A DNA stretch of 64,000 nt from Marasmius tenuissimus (Eukaryota; Basidiomycota; Agaricomycetes; Agaricales; Marasmiaceae): NCBI GenBank assembly GCA_029532415.1, contig JAQOTA010000046.1:1178001-1242000 (forward strand), written 5' to 3'. The position numbers were made by a program, and so were the translations under genes. The first letter of the stretch is position 1. Each line of letters opens with the position of its first letter. Shown here one piece after another: positions 47,353 through 58,130 of the stretch. Under the pieces are notes generated by a model. That model worked only from the letters and a program-made list of their open reading frames with translations, searched no databases and was not told the origin of the DNA.

Positions 47353-49236
47353 GGGGCATGCTAAATTCACGTACAGTGTTACGTACAGTCACGTACTGTT
47401 CACGTACAGTCGCGTACAAATTCACGTACCGTCACGTACCACTCACATATCATTTACTATTGTTATTCCACCTCGATAAGCCTTTCCTTAGCTTTTCAGA
47501 CTTTCTTGACTCTGCTAAGATTGACCAGGAAGAAGCACGCTTATCGTCTACCTGCGATCGAATCCATCAAACCATTCGGGGATATCAGTTTGCGTTGTAC
47601 TCGACCAACTTCAATTATGGGCGATCTTTCATTGAGTTTTCCGGCAGTTATGGCTCAGGTATTCCTCAGTTGACAGCCATTTACTGTGGGTTTGAAGCCA
47701 CTCTGAGACTCAGTATCAAGCATGCCCGGTAGGCTGAGGTGCAAGGCACCACATCAACTGCGACCCTGGGTCCCAGATCGATTTGAAATTCCCAGCGAGC
47801 AGATTGGCAGTGGCAATTGTTATGATTGCCAGCCCCTTCTTCCCCATTGTATCATTAGAATCACAGTACTTGTATACTGATATGTTTATTTGAATACACC
47901 AACCTGTACAGTTGAACCGTGACCCAGGACTGCTGCACTGCATCATTCGGGCGGGGATCCTCATCAGCAGAACACCCTCGCGCTATGTTTTCACTGTCCA
48001 GTGTGTGCATCGCATTTTGGCTACATACCACCCGCCCATGGATACAAGTCCAATGTATTCAGCAATACTGACGACAATATCACTGGTGGCAATTACAGTT
48101 TACTGGTGTATCCTGGTTCCCGCCAGGCTCAATGGCCCTTATACTCAATCATGGAAACAGGTCCGGTAAGACGTGACCGAAGTTCGAACTGAGGAATACT
48201 GATCAACTACAACAGCATACTCGCCCACATCCAATGCTCAGGCCTGTCCATAAGAACAAAGCTTGTTTGTAGACATTCCTGGATATATTGTCAAAGTGAT
48301 ATCTTTATCTAACTTCATTTCCTGTTGTATCAGAAGTCCTGTACCTCACGTACAACTCACGTACAACTCACGTACAATTCACGTGCCTCACGTACACTCA
48401 CGTTCAAATTCACGTACCTCGCGTTCATTCACGTTCATTCACGTTCCGATTCACGTACCTTGTGTTTTTTCACGTCCAGACTCACGTACCTCATGAAAAT
48501 TCACGTTCGCTCACGTACATGTTCTGTTCTTAGTTCAGCATACTCTATTTGCCATCAGGTCCACGAGGTGCTTTGCGCGACCTAGTAGGTTTGACCTCGA
48601 TTCTCTATGACAGTCCTACTTCTCAAAGTGACAATAGGCTCGCAGCTTACATTAATTATGGTGGGAAGGCGGTACAAGAGGCTCAATATCACATTGTGAT
48701 GCCTTACATATAGGTGAGGCAGCCTGGAGGAGGTATTTGGCGCAGTCAAGACCCGTGGGAAAACACTATATCAATGACCACGGAACAATATTGGGGATGT
48801 CGACCAGCTCCGTTGCTTGTAATCACTTAAAGAGGAGTCTCAATAGCTCCCGATGCATGCTTTGAGGTTGGTTAGCACTAACCTTGACTGGTGAGTTGTG
48901 TCTTTTTGCTATAGGGAAGACCCTTCTCCTGGGCAGCACACCCCAGAAGACTGTTTACAGCGGCGAGACATCATCCAGAACCATCGAGTCTCATTCAGAT
49001 GGTTAGTTTATGTACCTATTCTGGCGGAGAAGCCAGAGGGCTATGTACATGGAGCAGATATTCAAGATGTCGAACGGAGGTGGCTATGTTTCCTGGTCTC
49101 CACAAGCTGTGGCTATGCTTTGCCATCAATTCACGTACCTCGCGTATCAAAATGCTAAATTCACGTACATTCACGTACCGATTCACGTACCTCACGTACC
49201 GCAAGATGTACGTGAACGTGAATTTAGATAGGCCCC
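47353..49236. mobile_element. 1.9-kb GGGGC/GCCCC inverted-repeat DNA element with ACGTAC subterminal arrays
   Basis: Left end GGGGCATGCTAAATTCACG and right end (reverse complement) GGGGCCTATCTAAATTCACG form imperfect 20-bp inverted repeats flanked by a perfect 8-bp duplication. ACGTAC and related ACGTTC motifs cluster just inside both ends (47370-47450, 49125-49215) and in the middle (48345-48515), as expected of transposase-binding subterminal repeats. The 8-bp duplication suggests a hAT- or KDZ-mobilised non-autonomous element. The interior (about 47460-48330 and 48560-49050) has several coding-looking plus-strand segments (for example FALYSTNFNYGRSFIEFSG; GGNYSLLVYPGSRQAQWPLY) in different frames. 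They may be captured host exons; I do not recognise them. Confidence 0.75.
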
Positions 49237-49244
49237 ATTAAATA
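49237..49244. repeat. Target duplication of the GGGGC element (right)
   Basis: ATTAAATA, identical to 47345-47352. Confidence 0.85.
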
Positions 49245-51123
49245 TTTCTGGGTGAGGTCGAGGAATCCTGATTTCATCCGTAACACCCTTAGTGTCCCAT
49301 AGGTAGTTCTCTAGGAACCGCCATTGTATTTTTCTATTAGTGGGATTAAGAGTTGGTTTATTGTCTGAGTTATAATTCTCAGGCATAAACTTGGATATTT
49401 GATCAGGATCATCTCTTGGTAAAAGACGTGTGGCCCAAGGATCATATTCTACAAATGCATTATGAGGAGGCCATTCTTCATTCTGTATGTTTACATCTGT
49501 AGGTTCCTCTTCGACATTCTGTCCTTCCTCAATTCTATCCACAGACGGAATTGTCTCAGGACTCGCCTGTCTATGAGGCATAGTGAAATTGATATGTTCT
49601 TCACTATGTGATCTAACGCCATAAGAGTTCTCAGATTCATTTTCTGAGGAAGAGACTCCAACCAGAGTTGGCATGGGATCACCATCGCTGTCATATTCTT
49701 GTTCTGTGTCTGCTGTGTCTGCTGATGAAGCAATTGCCTCATCAATTTGTTGAACTTGTTCATCTATTTGAGCAGTTCGACTAGCATTCCATTCAGCAAC
49801 AGAAATAAAACGCTCTGGGCGTCCTTCTCTATTGGCAGCGATTCTCTCTTCTAGGCGTGCAAGTTGTAAATCATACGTGTTTTGGAATGGATTCGGTGCA
49901 GTTGTACTACCAGTTGGATAATGATAGGACATATGAACGTGTTTAGGACCAGCCATTTCACGTTCAAAAGCTGAACTTGTCAACTTTTTAACTGCATTTA
50001 TACGAATTTCAGAAGATGAAAGTTCCTCAAGAGGTTCAACTACCGCTGCATGCGATTTTTGCCCCCCTTCTTGAGTACTTTTCTGTTTTCCTTTGCCTTT
50101 CTGCTTCTTTCCGCTTTTCTTCTTTTTAGAAGACGATTTCCCACTTTGATTCTGGTTGTTCTGGTTCTGGTTTTTATTATTATTTTTCTTTTGGTTCGAA
50201 GAACCACCAGATGTGTTACCAGGACGATTTGATTGACCAGACCAATTGGGAGCGCATTGATATCTATTAATGCCAGATATTTTGGCATTATGCGCAGCAT
50301 AAGCAGGAGGTACAGAGTTTCCACTTCTTCTATTCCATTCATTACTGATTCCAGCGATAATATCTGTTGGTTTCAATTCTTCTTTCTTCATGCGAGTAAC
50401 ATGCTGCTTGAAGAGTTGCCAACGCTTCTCCAGTAGTTTAGCTGTGACCATAAGGCAAAACAGCTCGTCTGAAATTGTTACACCCAGTGTAGCAAGTTCT
50501 TGTTTATTCATCAACATAAAGTTTATCCCAGGAACTGGGTTTATGTTGTCAAAGAATTGGACGTTATGGAGTTGCGTATATAAATTAAGCAACTGAGAAG
50601 AAGACTGAGTCCCAAAGATTTCTCTAAATTTTGCCAGAGTGTTCGGAACTGAAGTTCTATCAATATGTGGTTTATGAATATGCTTTGTTCGCATCATAAT
50701 AATTCCGATTATTTTATCTCGTTTGGCTGTCCATTCTCTCAGCGCAGTATTTTCAGCATCTGTAGCTGGATTTGACTGTTCTGGCGCTGTTTCTTCTACC
50801 ATGGTTGGAATACCATGTGAGAATAGAAAGCCTTTCATTAATCGGTACCACTCTTCAAAGTTCGAACCATCATCTAACAAAACTGAAATTAAATTAATGC
50901 CTCCCGACCCAGTCGGAAAACTACTCTCTGATACAAGCGAATGAATTGGATCCATAGTATATACTTCTACTGCATTCCCCACATCCACACTAAAGGTGTG
51001 TTCCAATGTGTTTTTGACCGGCATTGCTGAGGGTTCTGAAAAGACCCCTGGTGATTGTGGTAAATGTATAGAAGAGCCTGATTGGTTAGACATATTGAGG
51101 TCTGCCAAAAGTCCCATGAGCAT

Positions 51124-52119
51124 ACTCTTCAAATATTAGAAGGGTGACGCTAAGAGTAGTGTCAATCGATAAAGTCTTCCATTGGAAGACAACCCATAAA
51201 AGAAATAGGGCTCAATGCACACCGAGACGTGCGTCAAAAATGTCTAGGACTTTTAACAGGCTGTATGCGTCAAGCAAGCTATGGGGGAATCCACCGCGCA
51301 GGTAAGTGCAGGTAGTTAATCTGGTTACGTAGCCCTGCCCGCTTGAGAAGGGTCTTACAGTAACCTTCCAATGTGTGTGTCTGGTGTCCTTCGCGCTATC
51401 TGGTCTCAATCCCAGACTAGCAAATCTAGACGTCGTGCCTTGAGAAAGTTATTACTAGATCCCCCATTACTCCATATGGTTACTACGTCCAAAGATGCCT
51501 TGAGCATATGACGAACGAGTGAACTACTAGAGACTGGAACGAGATCTAACAATAGCGTGGATGAGAAAGGCAGACATGAGGGGAGTCCCTGTACATACTA
51601 AAAATGGCCATGTGATACCGTAAAAGTAGTATCATACAAAGTCCTAGTTGTAAGGGAAATCAAATTTCCCCGGCATGTTTCAGCCTTCAGGAATCATGGC
51701 GAACTGGTTTAGAAGCACAGTCCCATAGACCCCCTAAACGGTGCCTCTGCCGAGGACCACCGCCAACCATTAGACTTTCATCAGTATCAGACAGTGGCAA
51801 TAGACGGCCAAAGCCTAATCCGGGTTGTCAGCAGAGGAACAGAGCCGTAAAAACAGATAGGTTCATGCTGAAGAAGATGAAGCCAAGACAGTATGTACAT
51901 GTGTTCGTGCGACATGCAACTTGTACAGGGATGTGAGTGGATGGATATAAGGGATGAAGAACCCTGATCCCAACACCAGACAATCGTCAATGACGAGCCT
52001 TTGACATCGCTAGAGACTTCCTTAACCCATGTAGGTTACAGGTTGTCCGCTAGGATGGTGGCGACACACGGAAAGTATTAGCTACTCCGATCATATCATC
52101 GACCTGACCACCGCTGGCG
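51124..52119 (-). other. Copia 5' untranslated region
   Basis: About 1 kb between the primer site and the gag ATG with no coding content. It is long for a Copia leader. Confidence 0.6.
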
Positions 52120-52131
52120 GGGCCCATAACC
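52120..52131 (-). promoter_or_regulatory. Copia primer-binding site, half-tRNA-iMet type
   Basis: On the minus strand GGTTATGGGCCC directly follows the 5' LTR. It is complementary to the anticodon stem-loop of initiator methionine tRNA (..GGGCCCATAACC..), the internal priming used by copia and Ty5. Confidence 0.75.
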
Positions 52132-52586
52132 TGTTGAGCCAGCATAGTTAAAGTGCACAGTGGGTATAACAAAGTAAACCTCACATGGGTAATACACAGA
52201 GTGTTCTTGTAGACTTGAGATGCTTGTGAAGAGGTGTTAATCGAGTAGATTGTCCTAAGGCTTAAGGCCTTGGAATACCAGCTTTTATACACAAGTTTCT
52301 GTACATGTAAGAGTAATTACAATACTATGAAACTACTACTAGAAGTAGGTATTTAGCCAATACTAATGAGTCTATTGTCCGTTGTGCCTCGCACTTTGGA
52401 CTATGAGCATCATACTTGATGTAACTAATACGTAGTAGATATCTACAGTGTCATTTGTGAAGCAATAACTACGTAGATACATTCTTGCATGAGAGCGCAA
52501 GTGTTCCTAGAGGCGTAGCTCTATAAATAGTGTGACGCGTAAACAACACGTCAATATGTATCACATGATATCCATCATGTTCAACA
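52132..52586 (-). repeat. Copia 5' LTR
   Basis: 455 bp, appears identical to 32758-33212; followed by the target duplication GAGAG. Confidence 0.9.
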
Positions 52587-52707
52587 GAGAGTTCTATACG
52601 AAAATTTTTTTTCAGTCACCGGTCACTCACTGCTCATACGAATTCACCCCGGAGAATTTTTGTGTCACACGAAAAACCCCATACGAATTGATTGAAATAG
52701 GTCAGTA

Positions 52708-53298
52708 CTATATGTTTTTGGGAGCAATCGATCTCCTGGCCCAATAGCTCAGGCGATCATGTTGCTGAAACCAATGTGTTGAAAGGTGATCTCTTGAGGG
52801 AAAGAAAGGAAAAGATATGATCAGGCCGTAATGATGGGAAGATGAGTATGTGTAGTGCGGACAACATCACCGTCGCCATAACTTTTCGGAGCAACATATG
52901 GGCGAACTCATGCAATAATTGGGCGCATAGACTCGTTTATGGACTGTCTCTGGAGCAACGAGGGCTAACTGTTGTGTGTGAACTACTGTGAATGGAGAAG
53001 GTCATGGCAGAGGTCATGTACCGGCTACAGCATCCATCACACTATAATCTACGATGGCGATGGCAATCCGACTTAGTGAGTGAATCGGAGCCTGAGAATG
53101 AGTTCCTACACACAGCTACAGTATTTAAACCGTAAAAACGGCAGGAGATCCCTGCTTCTACATCGACGACTGCTTCTTCCCCTCTTCCCTTCACACCCTA
53201 CACCTTGAAACTCCTGTGAACAACATACTGGGTTGACTGTGATGTACGCCAATCATCCATTTCTTGAGCCCAAATTCTGAACACGGGGACTGCTCAGG
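52708..53298. other. 5' flank of stalked gene D
   Basis: Non-coding. 53130-53250 resembles the 5' flank of copy C (31350-31470), so it is probably the promoter and first non-coding exon. Confidence 0.5.
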
Positions 53299-54623
53299 CT
53301 CGCAGTACCCCTCGTGTTCGCATTCCATCCTATCTTCTCGACAATCTTATGCACGTCAGCTTTGAGAATTGTACCACTCCTACCATCCATGGTCGAACCA
53401 TTCCAACCTGTTGCTTTTACCTGGATACGAGACCTCGGGGATCTGGGACGATTTGGCTTTCAGAAAAATAGAATCGGACGTCCTTCAAAGACCTTTCTTG
53501 TTGAGGCAGCCGACAGAGGGAGCGGTGTATTTACACTTACCTTCAAGAATACTGTGTAAGCATACTCTGAGTGACTCAATTCTTGGATGTCAACTCACTA
53601 ATGGGTCAGCTCTTTCACCATTGTAGCAATCGATCTCGACGAAACACTGTGAGTTCCTCGCGAGAATATCATTGACGCTTTATAGCGGCTCATCAACTTC
53701 CCCGCTCGACAGAAGCGGTAGCACATTTTTCACAGCACCTAGCCCGATATTTGTTGTTCCCACTCGAGTCACTTCACAGGAAACTAACAGGTGAGCATCT
53801 CAGTTATAGCCCCGAGACTTCACTGCTGACAACATGTAAATAGAGAAACGGGAACATTGGTGACAAACACAAGTCCTGTGACAACGACAAGTCTAAGTCC
53901 TACCCCGTGAGCTATCAATTCCAATGCCCATCCTATCGCTATTAAGTCTCGTTTTCTGGCCCATCCATCAGCAATCCGGACGGCCTTCCTGAGACAACTA
54001 GAACCACTTCGACTGAGACGTCTGCGCCCCCGACTTCAACTACCCCCCATGAATCCAAAACCACTATGCCCAGAGTAGTTGGGTGCGCCATCGTTGGTGG
54101 AGTCTTAGGTTTAGCCCTCCTGCTCCTCATCGTTATGCTTATTCACTACCGGGGGTTTCGAGTGGCGTTAACTCGCAAGTTTAGATCCCACCAGCACCAA
54201 CAGTGCTTCAACATCACGGCATTACCTATTTCCACCCCGCACGTAACTCCTTCAAGTTCCTTAGCAGAACGAAAGTTACTAAGGAACGCAGGAAAGAATC
54301 AGATCGCCCAGTCTTTACTTCCCGTGGCCCAAAAGCGGAATGTACCTAATCCTCAGTCACCCCCGACATTGCAGCTTCGGGATCACACAGAAGATACCGA
54401 GTGTTCACGAGAGCTACCTCATCTTCAGGCTGACGGCACTGCAGCTGATCGAAATGATTTGGACAAGGGAATGGAGCGAGTGGTTCAGGTTTTGCAAAGT
54501 CGGTTTGATGTGATGGCGCAGAGGGTAGCTCAGCTGGAGAGCGAGCTGGCAGATCACTTGCCACCAGATTATACTTCCTTGTACCGTGGCCCAAGTCATT
54601 TGAACTGGGCTGTTCTATGCTGA
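53299..54623 (+). CDS. Stalked single-pass membrane protein, copy D
   Basis: Exons ~53299-53555, 53610-53648, 53722-53790, 53844-53906 and 53972-54623 join in frame. The ectodomain contains PLLPSMVEPFQPVAFTWIRD and GRFGFQKN. Then VSFTIVAIDLDETL, TFFTAPSPIFVV, a Thr/Ser/Pro stalk, the helix VVGCAIVGGVLGLALLLLIV, a basic stop-transfer, the FNITALPIST block, a heptad-like VMAQRVAQLESELADH and the tail PPDYTSLY. The N-terminus is uncertain: the conserved leader LAVPLVFAFHPIFSTIL is open but lacks an ATG at the position used by copy B, so a short upstream exon after the acceptor at ~53298 must supply the start. Probably a cell-surface protein; function unknown. Confidence 0.75.
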
Positions 54624-56679
54624 CCAGCAGGTAACTGACCTCGAAACTCATTGATTTACGGTATACAAGTGTCTCTATTTGGAACTAGGGCACTTTAATG
54701 TACTTTAGAATCATAGTCAGGTGCTAACGACTCCAGACGGAACTCCGTGGTTGAAGCTCTGATGTACTCACCAGGATCGGACCAAGCAGCCTCGACGCTG
54801 TGCCTGGCAGCAAAATCCCAAATGGAAGAAGTGGCACGGCGCTTTGATTCCTTCCACCACCATCTACGATTATGTGGATTCGAAGCCGCTTTGGTTAACA
54901 AGCCGTCTTGTGGTTTGTTTCTTAAAACACTCGGATTTCCGAAACCGATTACATAACCTTCTCTCCAGAGGCGGCTGGAAGGAGGAGGACTTCGACGCGA
55001 GCGGACCTGGGGAACGAAAGTGAAAGTGAAAGTGAAAGTGAAAGTAACGGACAGAAAATGAAAGTGATAGATAGGAAATCAAAAGTGAAAGTTTCGAGAT
55101 CGGACTTTTGTTTTTCATGGACACTTTCGATTCTGAAGGCGAGTCCAGTTTTGATTTCAGAGCAAGGTATTTCCGTCTCACCGGTCGCCGGTGTTGAATT
55201 TCACGTGACTTTGTTCAACGCGGTCCCGTTGAACATTCATGTTGCATGTTGGGTTCAACTTCAACGGCCTCCATCCGGCCACATCTTCCACTCTACATGA
55301 TGAACCAGCTCAATATTACCGACATTCAGCAACTTCACCTTCCATCTTCTCTCAATCTACTTGCTTTATCCTCATTCATGAAAATAGCACGGTTTCTCCA
55401 TCAGGGAAACCGTACATCGAAAATTTGCACTAATTTCGAGAAATTTCCGGAAATCCGAGCTCTCGGGCCATTCTCAGAAATTCCCGGAATCGCACGGCCC
55501 TAAAATTTCCTTTGTGTTATTTCGAGAAATTTTGTGAAATTGAGAGCAAGTTTCCCAAGATATCCAGCTTGGTTCTCCTGAATTATTCGGGTTTTTATTG
55601 ATGCACATTGCGAGGTAGAGTGGAAGATTTCATATATAGACATAGAACTACTAATATAGTACACGATGACACTGCCTGTGACTATGAACCTAAATGATAC
55701 ATACCGTAGACCCATAAACCAGCAATCTAAAACATGCCCTGAACCTTCACCTTTCACTGGCTATTCTACGACTACTCACAGTTTCCCAAATAGGACTGGG
55801 TTGAGTGCACAGTAATGAAAATGACAAGGCGAAGACAAACCTTTTCTGAAGCACCACCAGGAACCTCTGGCCAGCCCAGCTTAGTTTCGGAGAGTAATAA
55901 AGTTATGAGCGGGGTATGCCAACTCCAATAAAAGAGAAGACCCACCTGGCACCATTTTAATACAACACAGTGCCTTTGTAACGACAAATCTGAGTCCTTG
56001 TATAACAACACGTACCTTTGAGACCAGTATTCTGAATCCCAGCCACACCTGAGCTGAAGATATCAGCGAGCCAGGGGGAGGAAAATGGTGTAGGGAATGC
56101 GGCTCGGATTCCTGGAGTCACAGGTGGAGAAGACGGGGGGAAAGGAAGAAAGGAAAGTCAGGGCTGAAACGTTGAAACGGCGGCGACTAGTTGGTAGCTC
56201 ACGGCATTTCCCGAACAACTGTGCAGTTGATTCACACGGTACATACCAATTGATAGTGACAGGGCTGCAGCAACTCAAACTCGCATTCACACAGGGTTAT
56301 TTGTGTACTTACAGAGTACAGGTTTACCCTGACCTTGCCCCAACTCAAGGAGTTGACGCTCGGGGGACTCTCAAGTGTTTGAGTTGTGGGAGAGATAATT
56401 TTGCACGGCGATGGGATATGGGACGCTGCGCACGCAAACTTGGTGGCATAATGAGCTTTCTGTTGATAGCAGAGGTAGTAGCCGGCCAGTCACCAGCACA
56501 TAGATCTGTTAAACAAGGTAGGGTAGGATATTGTTTTGCACTTGAGACTGGACTGGCAACTTACCAGAAAGTTATCAGAAATATCACTAATCTGCCACCG
56601 AACCTCTAGTGAAAGTAGGTTCAGGGTCGACAGCTCGGAAATTTGAAGAATTTACCCAAACCATTATGCGCTGGCTCTT
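54624..56679. other. Stretch without a supported gene; 3' flank of D, then simple repeats
   Basis: 54770-54860 resembles 29740-29860. 55018-55045 is a (GTGAAA)n run. 55425-55500 is rich in GAAATTTCCGGAAAT / GAAATTCCCGGAAT with the line ending CACGGCCCT, which looks like a terminal or subterminal repeat, but no partner was found. An open plus-strand frame at 56097-56609 (with LKCLSCGRDNFARRW) could be the start of the KDZ gene below or an unrelated fragment. Confidence 0.4.
55018..55045. repeat. (GTGAAA)n simple repeat
   Basis: About five tandem GTGAAA units, with further scattered GTGAAAGT nearby. Confidence 0.8.
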
Positions 56680-58130
56680 GTGCTTGTCATTACCCGGTTC
56701 TACTCTGGCCCTATTCGAGAAATAAAGGAAAATGATGGGAATTCGCCCCAATTCTTGAAATTGTGGATGTACGGTTTTCCTGATGTCAAGCGCGAGGTGG
56801 AACTGTTTCAACAGACGCGGGTTTTAAACAAGGCACCTACTCAGCTACCAACACATGTTCGTGCCTTCTTATCTGCTGGCCTTGGGATAGATGCAGAAGA
56901 CACAAAGATGCTATGAACCACATTGAAGGATCTTATTTGGAATGATGAGGAGAGAGTACTGGATAATAGGGAGAAAGAGATATTTGAGAAGTTTGGACAG
57001 GGTGATAAAGACTCACAGAGGCATCTCAGTATGTATTTTGAGTGTTCCTTACACTCGAAGACCTTAAATGTCATTTCATAGGTTATATCATGTACTATCC
57101 ACCACACTCGTCCTGTTTGAAATGTGGTTGTACCCTTCAAAAAATATCCCGCATAGAAGTCGTCCTTTTTTCGTTGCAAGGAAGTCACACTGCCTATTCA
57201 ACATCACTCCATTGCCCATTCTGTCCTATTCGGTATTATCCTCAATACTACATTGACAAATCATCAGCCCGCCGTTATTACTACTTGACTGCAATACCTA
57301 CTGCTATACATCTCGAGCTGCACGCCTACATCGAGACAGGCCTGTGTGAATTGATGACTATGTGGATGCTCTTCGCATGGGTTTCGTCCCAGAACTGTGC
57401 CAATGTCTACAATCATGGCATGAATGGCTCCCACGCATGGACAGCAAGTCAGTTCACCTTGACATCAGAGCAGATATGGCGGGGTTTTGCTCTCAATGCA
57501 CTCTTCCGACACTCTGAGGAGTATGGTTCGGTGTTATCAATGTCAGAGGCTATTGGAATCGACCATGACTTGCGGCTGAAGGAGGTGCAGATCAGTCGGA
57601 ATGAACATATGGATCGACATGGTCAAATTGAACGTCTACATGCATGTGATACATGCGAGAAGTTCATCCCCACTGATATACTGGGTGCATATAAGGGTCT
57701 TCGTGAATCATTCACTTGCCTCTTACTGTCCTTTATGACTAACTCACTGGCAATTCAGGCCGCCTTCATGCTGTTGTCACCGACGGGGTTACCATTGGGC
57801 GTCCATGCTGCAAAGTTCATAACTGTACTCAGCCACTTATCAACAACCAGGCACACTACTGCTGTATCCATGAGGAGCTTCTTCATAATACCTGTGTTGT
57901 CAACGGGTGCATCAATCAGGCACGACCAGGTTGTCAGACTTGTTCTGTACCAGAGCACATTGCTCTTGAGGACTACCGAAACTTGAAGGGAAAAGGTTTC
58001 TTCCTCCTACAAAAGTGACTTCAACGAGCTGGAGTTCAGCAGCCTACTGAAGACTTGCTTTCCTCCTCCGGCCTACCAAACGATGGAAAAATTGGACACG
58101 CGAGAAGTGAACAAGTCCGGTCCCAACCAA
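56680..58130 (+). pseudogene. KDZ transposase N-terminal half (CxC5-CxC6 cysteine clusters), damaged
   Basis: Helical N-terminal part (LPTHVRAFLSAGLGIDAED..TLKDLIWNDEERVL) interrupted by TGA at 56914-56916 where Trp is expected. After an intron (about 57031-57079) comes the CxC5 domain: MYYPPHSSCLKCGC, VVLFSLQGSHTAYS, LHCPFCPIRYYPQYYI, then CANVYNHGM and ACDTCEKFI. After another intron (GTCTTC..CAG, about 57690-57758) comes the CxC6 domain: VVTDGVTIGRPCCKVHNC, HYCCIHEEL, CVVNGC, CQTCSVPEH. A second stop (TGA 58016-58018) replaces an Arg in LLQK-stop-LQRAG. The catalytic KDZ domain that should follow is missing; the frame runs out near 58130 into repetitive DNA. KDZ enzymes mobilise TIR elements with 8-bp duplications in basidiomycetes. 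Confidence 0.75.

Larger units (their letters stand above)
37526..51123 (-). pseudogene. Copia gag, interrupted by two nested elements
   Basis: Host segments 51123-49237, 47344-47186 and 38398-37526 read in one frame once the insertions and one copy of each target duplication are left out. The start ATG at 51123 gives MLMGLLADLN. It contains a UBN2/retrotransposon gag-like helical region (NFEEWYRLMKGFLFSHGI, RDKIIGIIMMRT, QLLNLYTQLHNVQF), a Lys/Gln/Asn-rich basic linker (about 50050-50230) and a long acidic C-terminal half. At about 970 codons it is much longer than usual Copia gag. A TAG at 37526-37528 ends it; CAG would be one C-to-T change away and the frame continues beyond. Confidence 0.8.
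32758..52586 (-). mobile_element. Copia LTR retrotransposon with two nested insertions
   Basis: LTRs at 32758-33212 and 52132-52586 (455 bp each) start TGTTGA and end TCAACA, and I see no difference between them. A 5-bp target duplication GAGAG flanks the element (32753-32757, 52587-52591). Coding strand is minus: 5' LTR on the right, primer site at 52120-52131, gag from 51123, then protease, integrase, RT and RNase H (integrase before RT, hence Copia/Pseudoviridae type), polypurine tract at 33213-33223. Removing the Gypsy (38404-47185) and the GGGGC element (47353-49236) leaves about 9.2 kb. The polyprotein frame holds five stops and the RT lacks a catalytic Asp, so this copy is dead as it stands. 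Confidence 0.9.
32501..52705. mobile_element. Short TA-flanked inverted-repeat element, split by a nested Copia
   Basis: Left end 32501-32526 and right end 52680-52705 are inverted copies (CTGACCTATTTCA then TTCAATTCGTATG; 25 of 26 match), each preceded or followed by TA (32499-32500, 52706-52707). Without the Copia insertion the element is about 370 bp (32501-32757 plus 52592-52705) and non-coding. TA duplications and CATACGAA-rich arms fit a non-autonomous Tc1/mariner-type MITE. It was the landing site for the whole retrotransposon nest. Confidence 0.65.
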
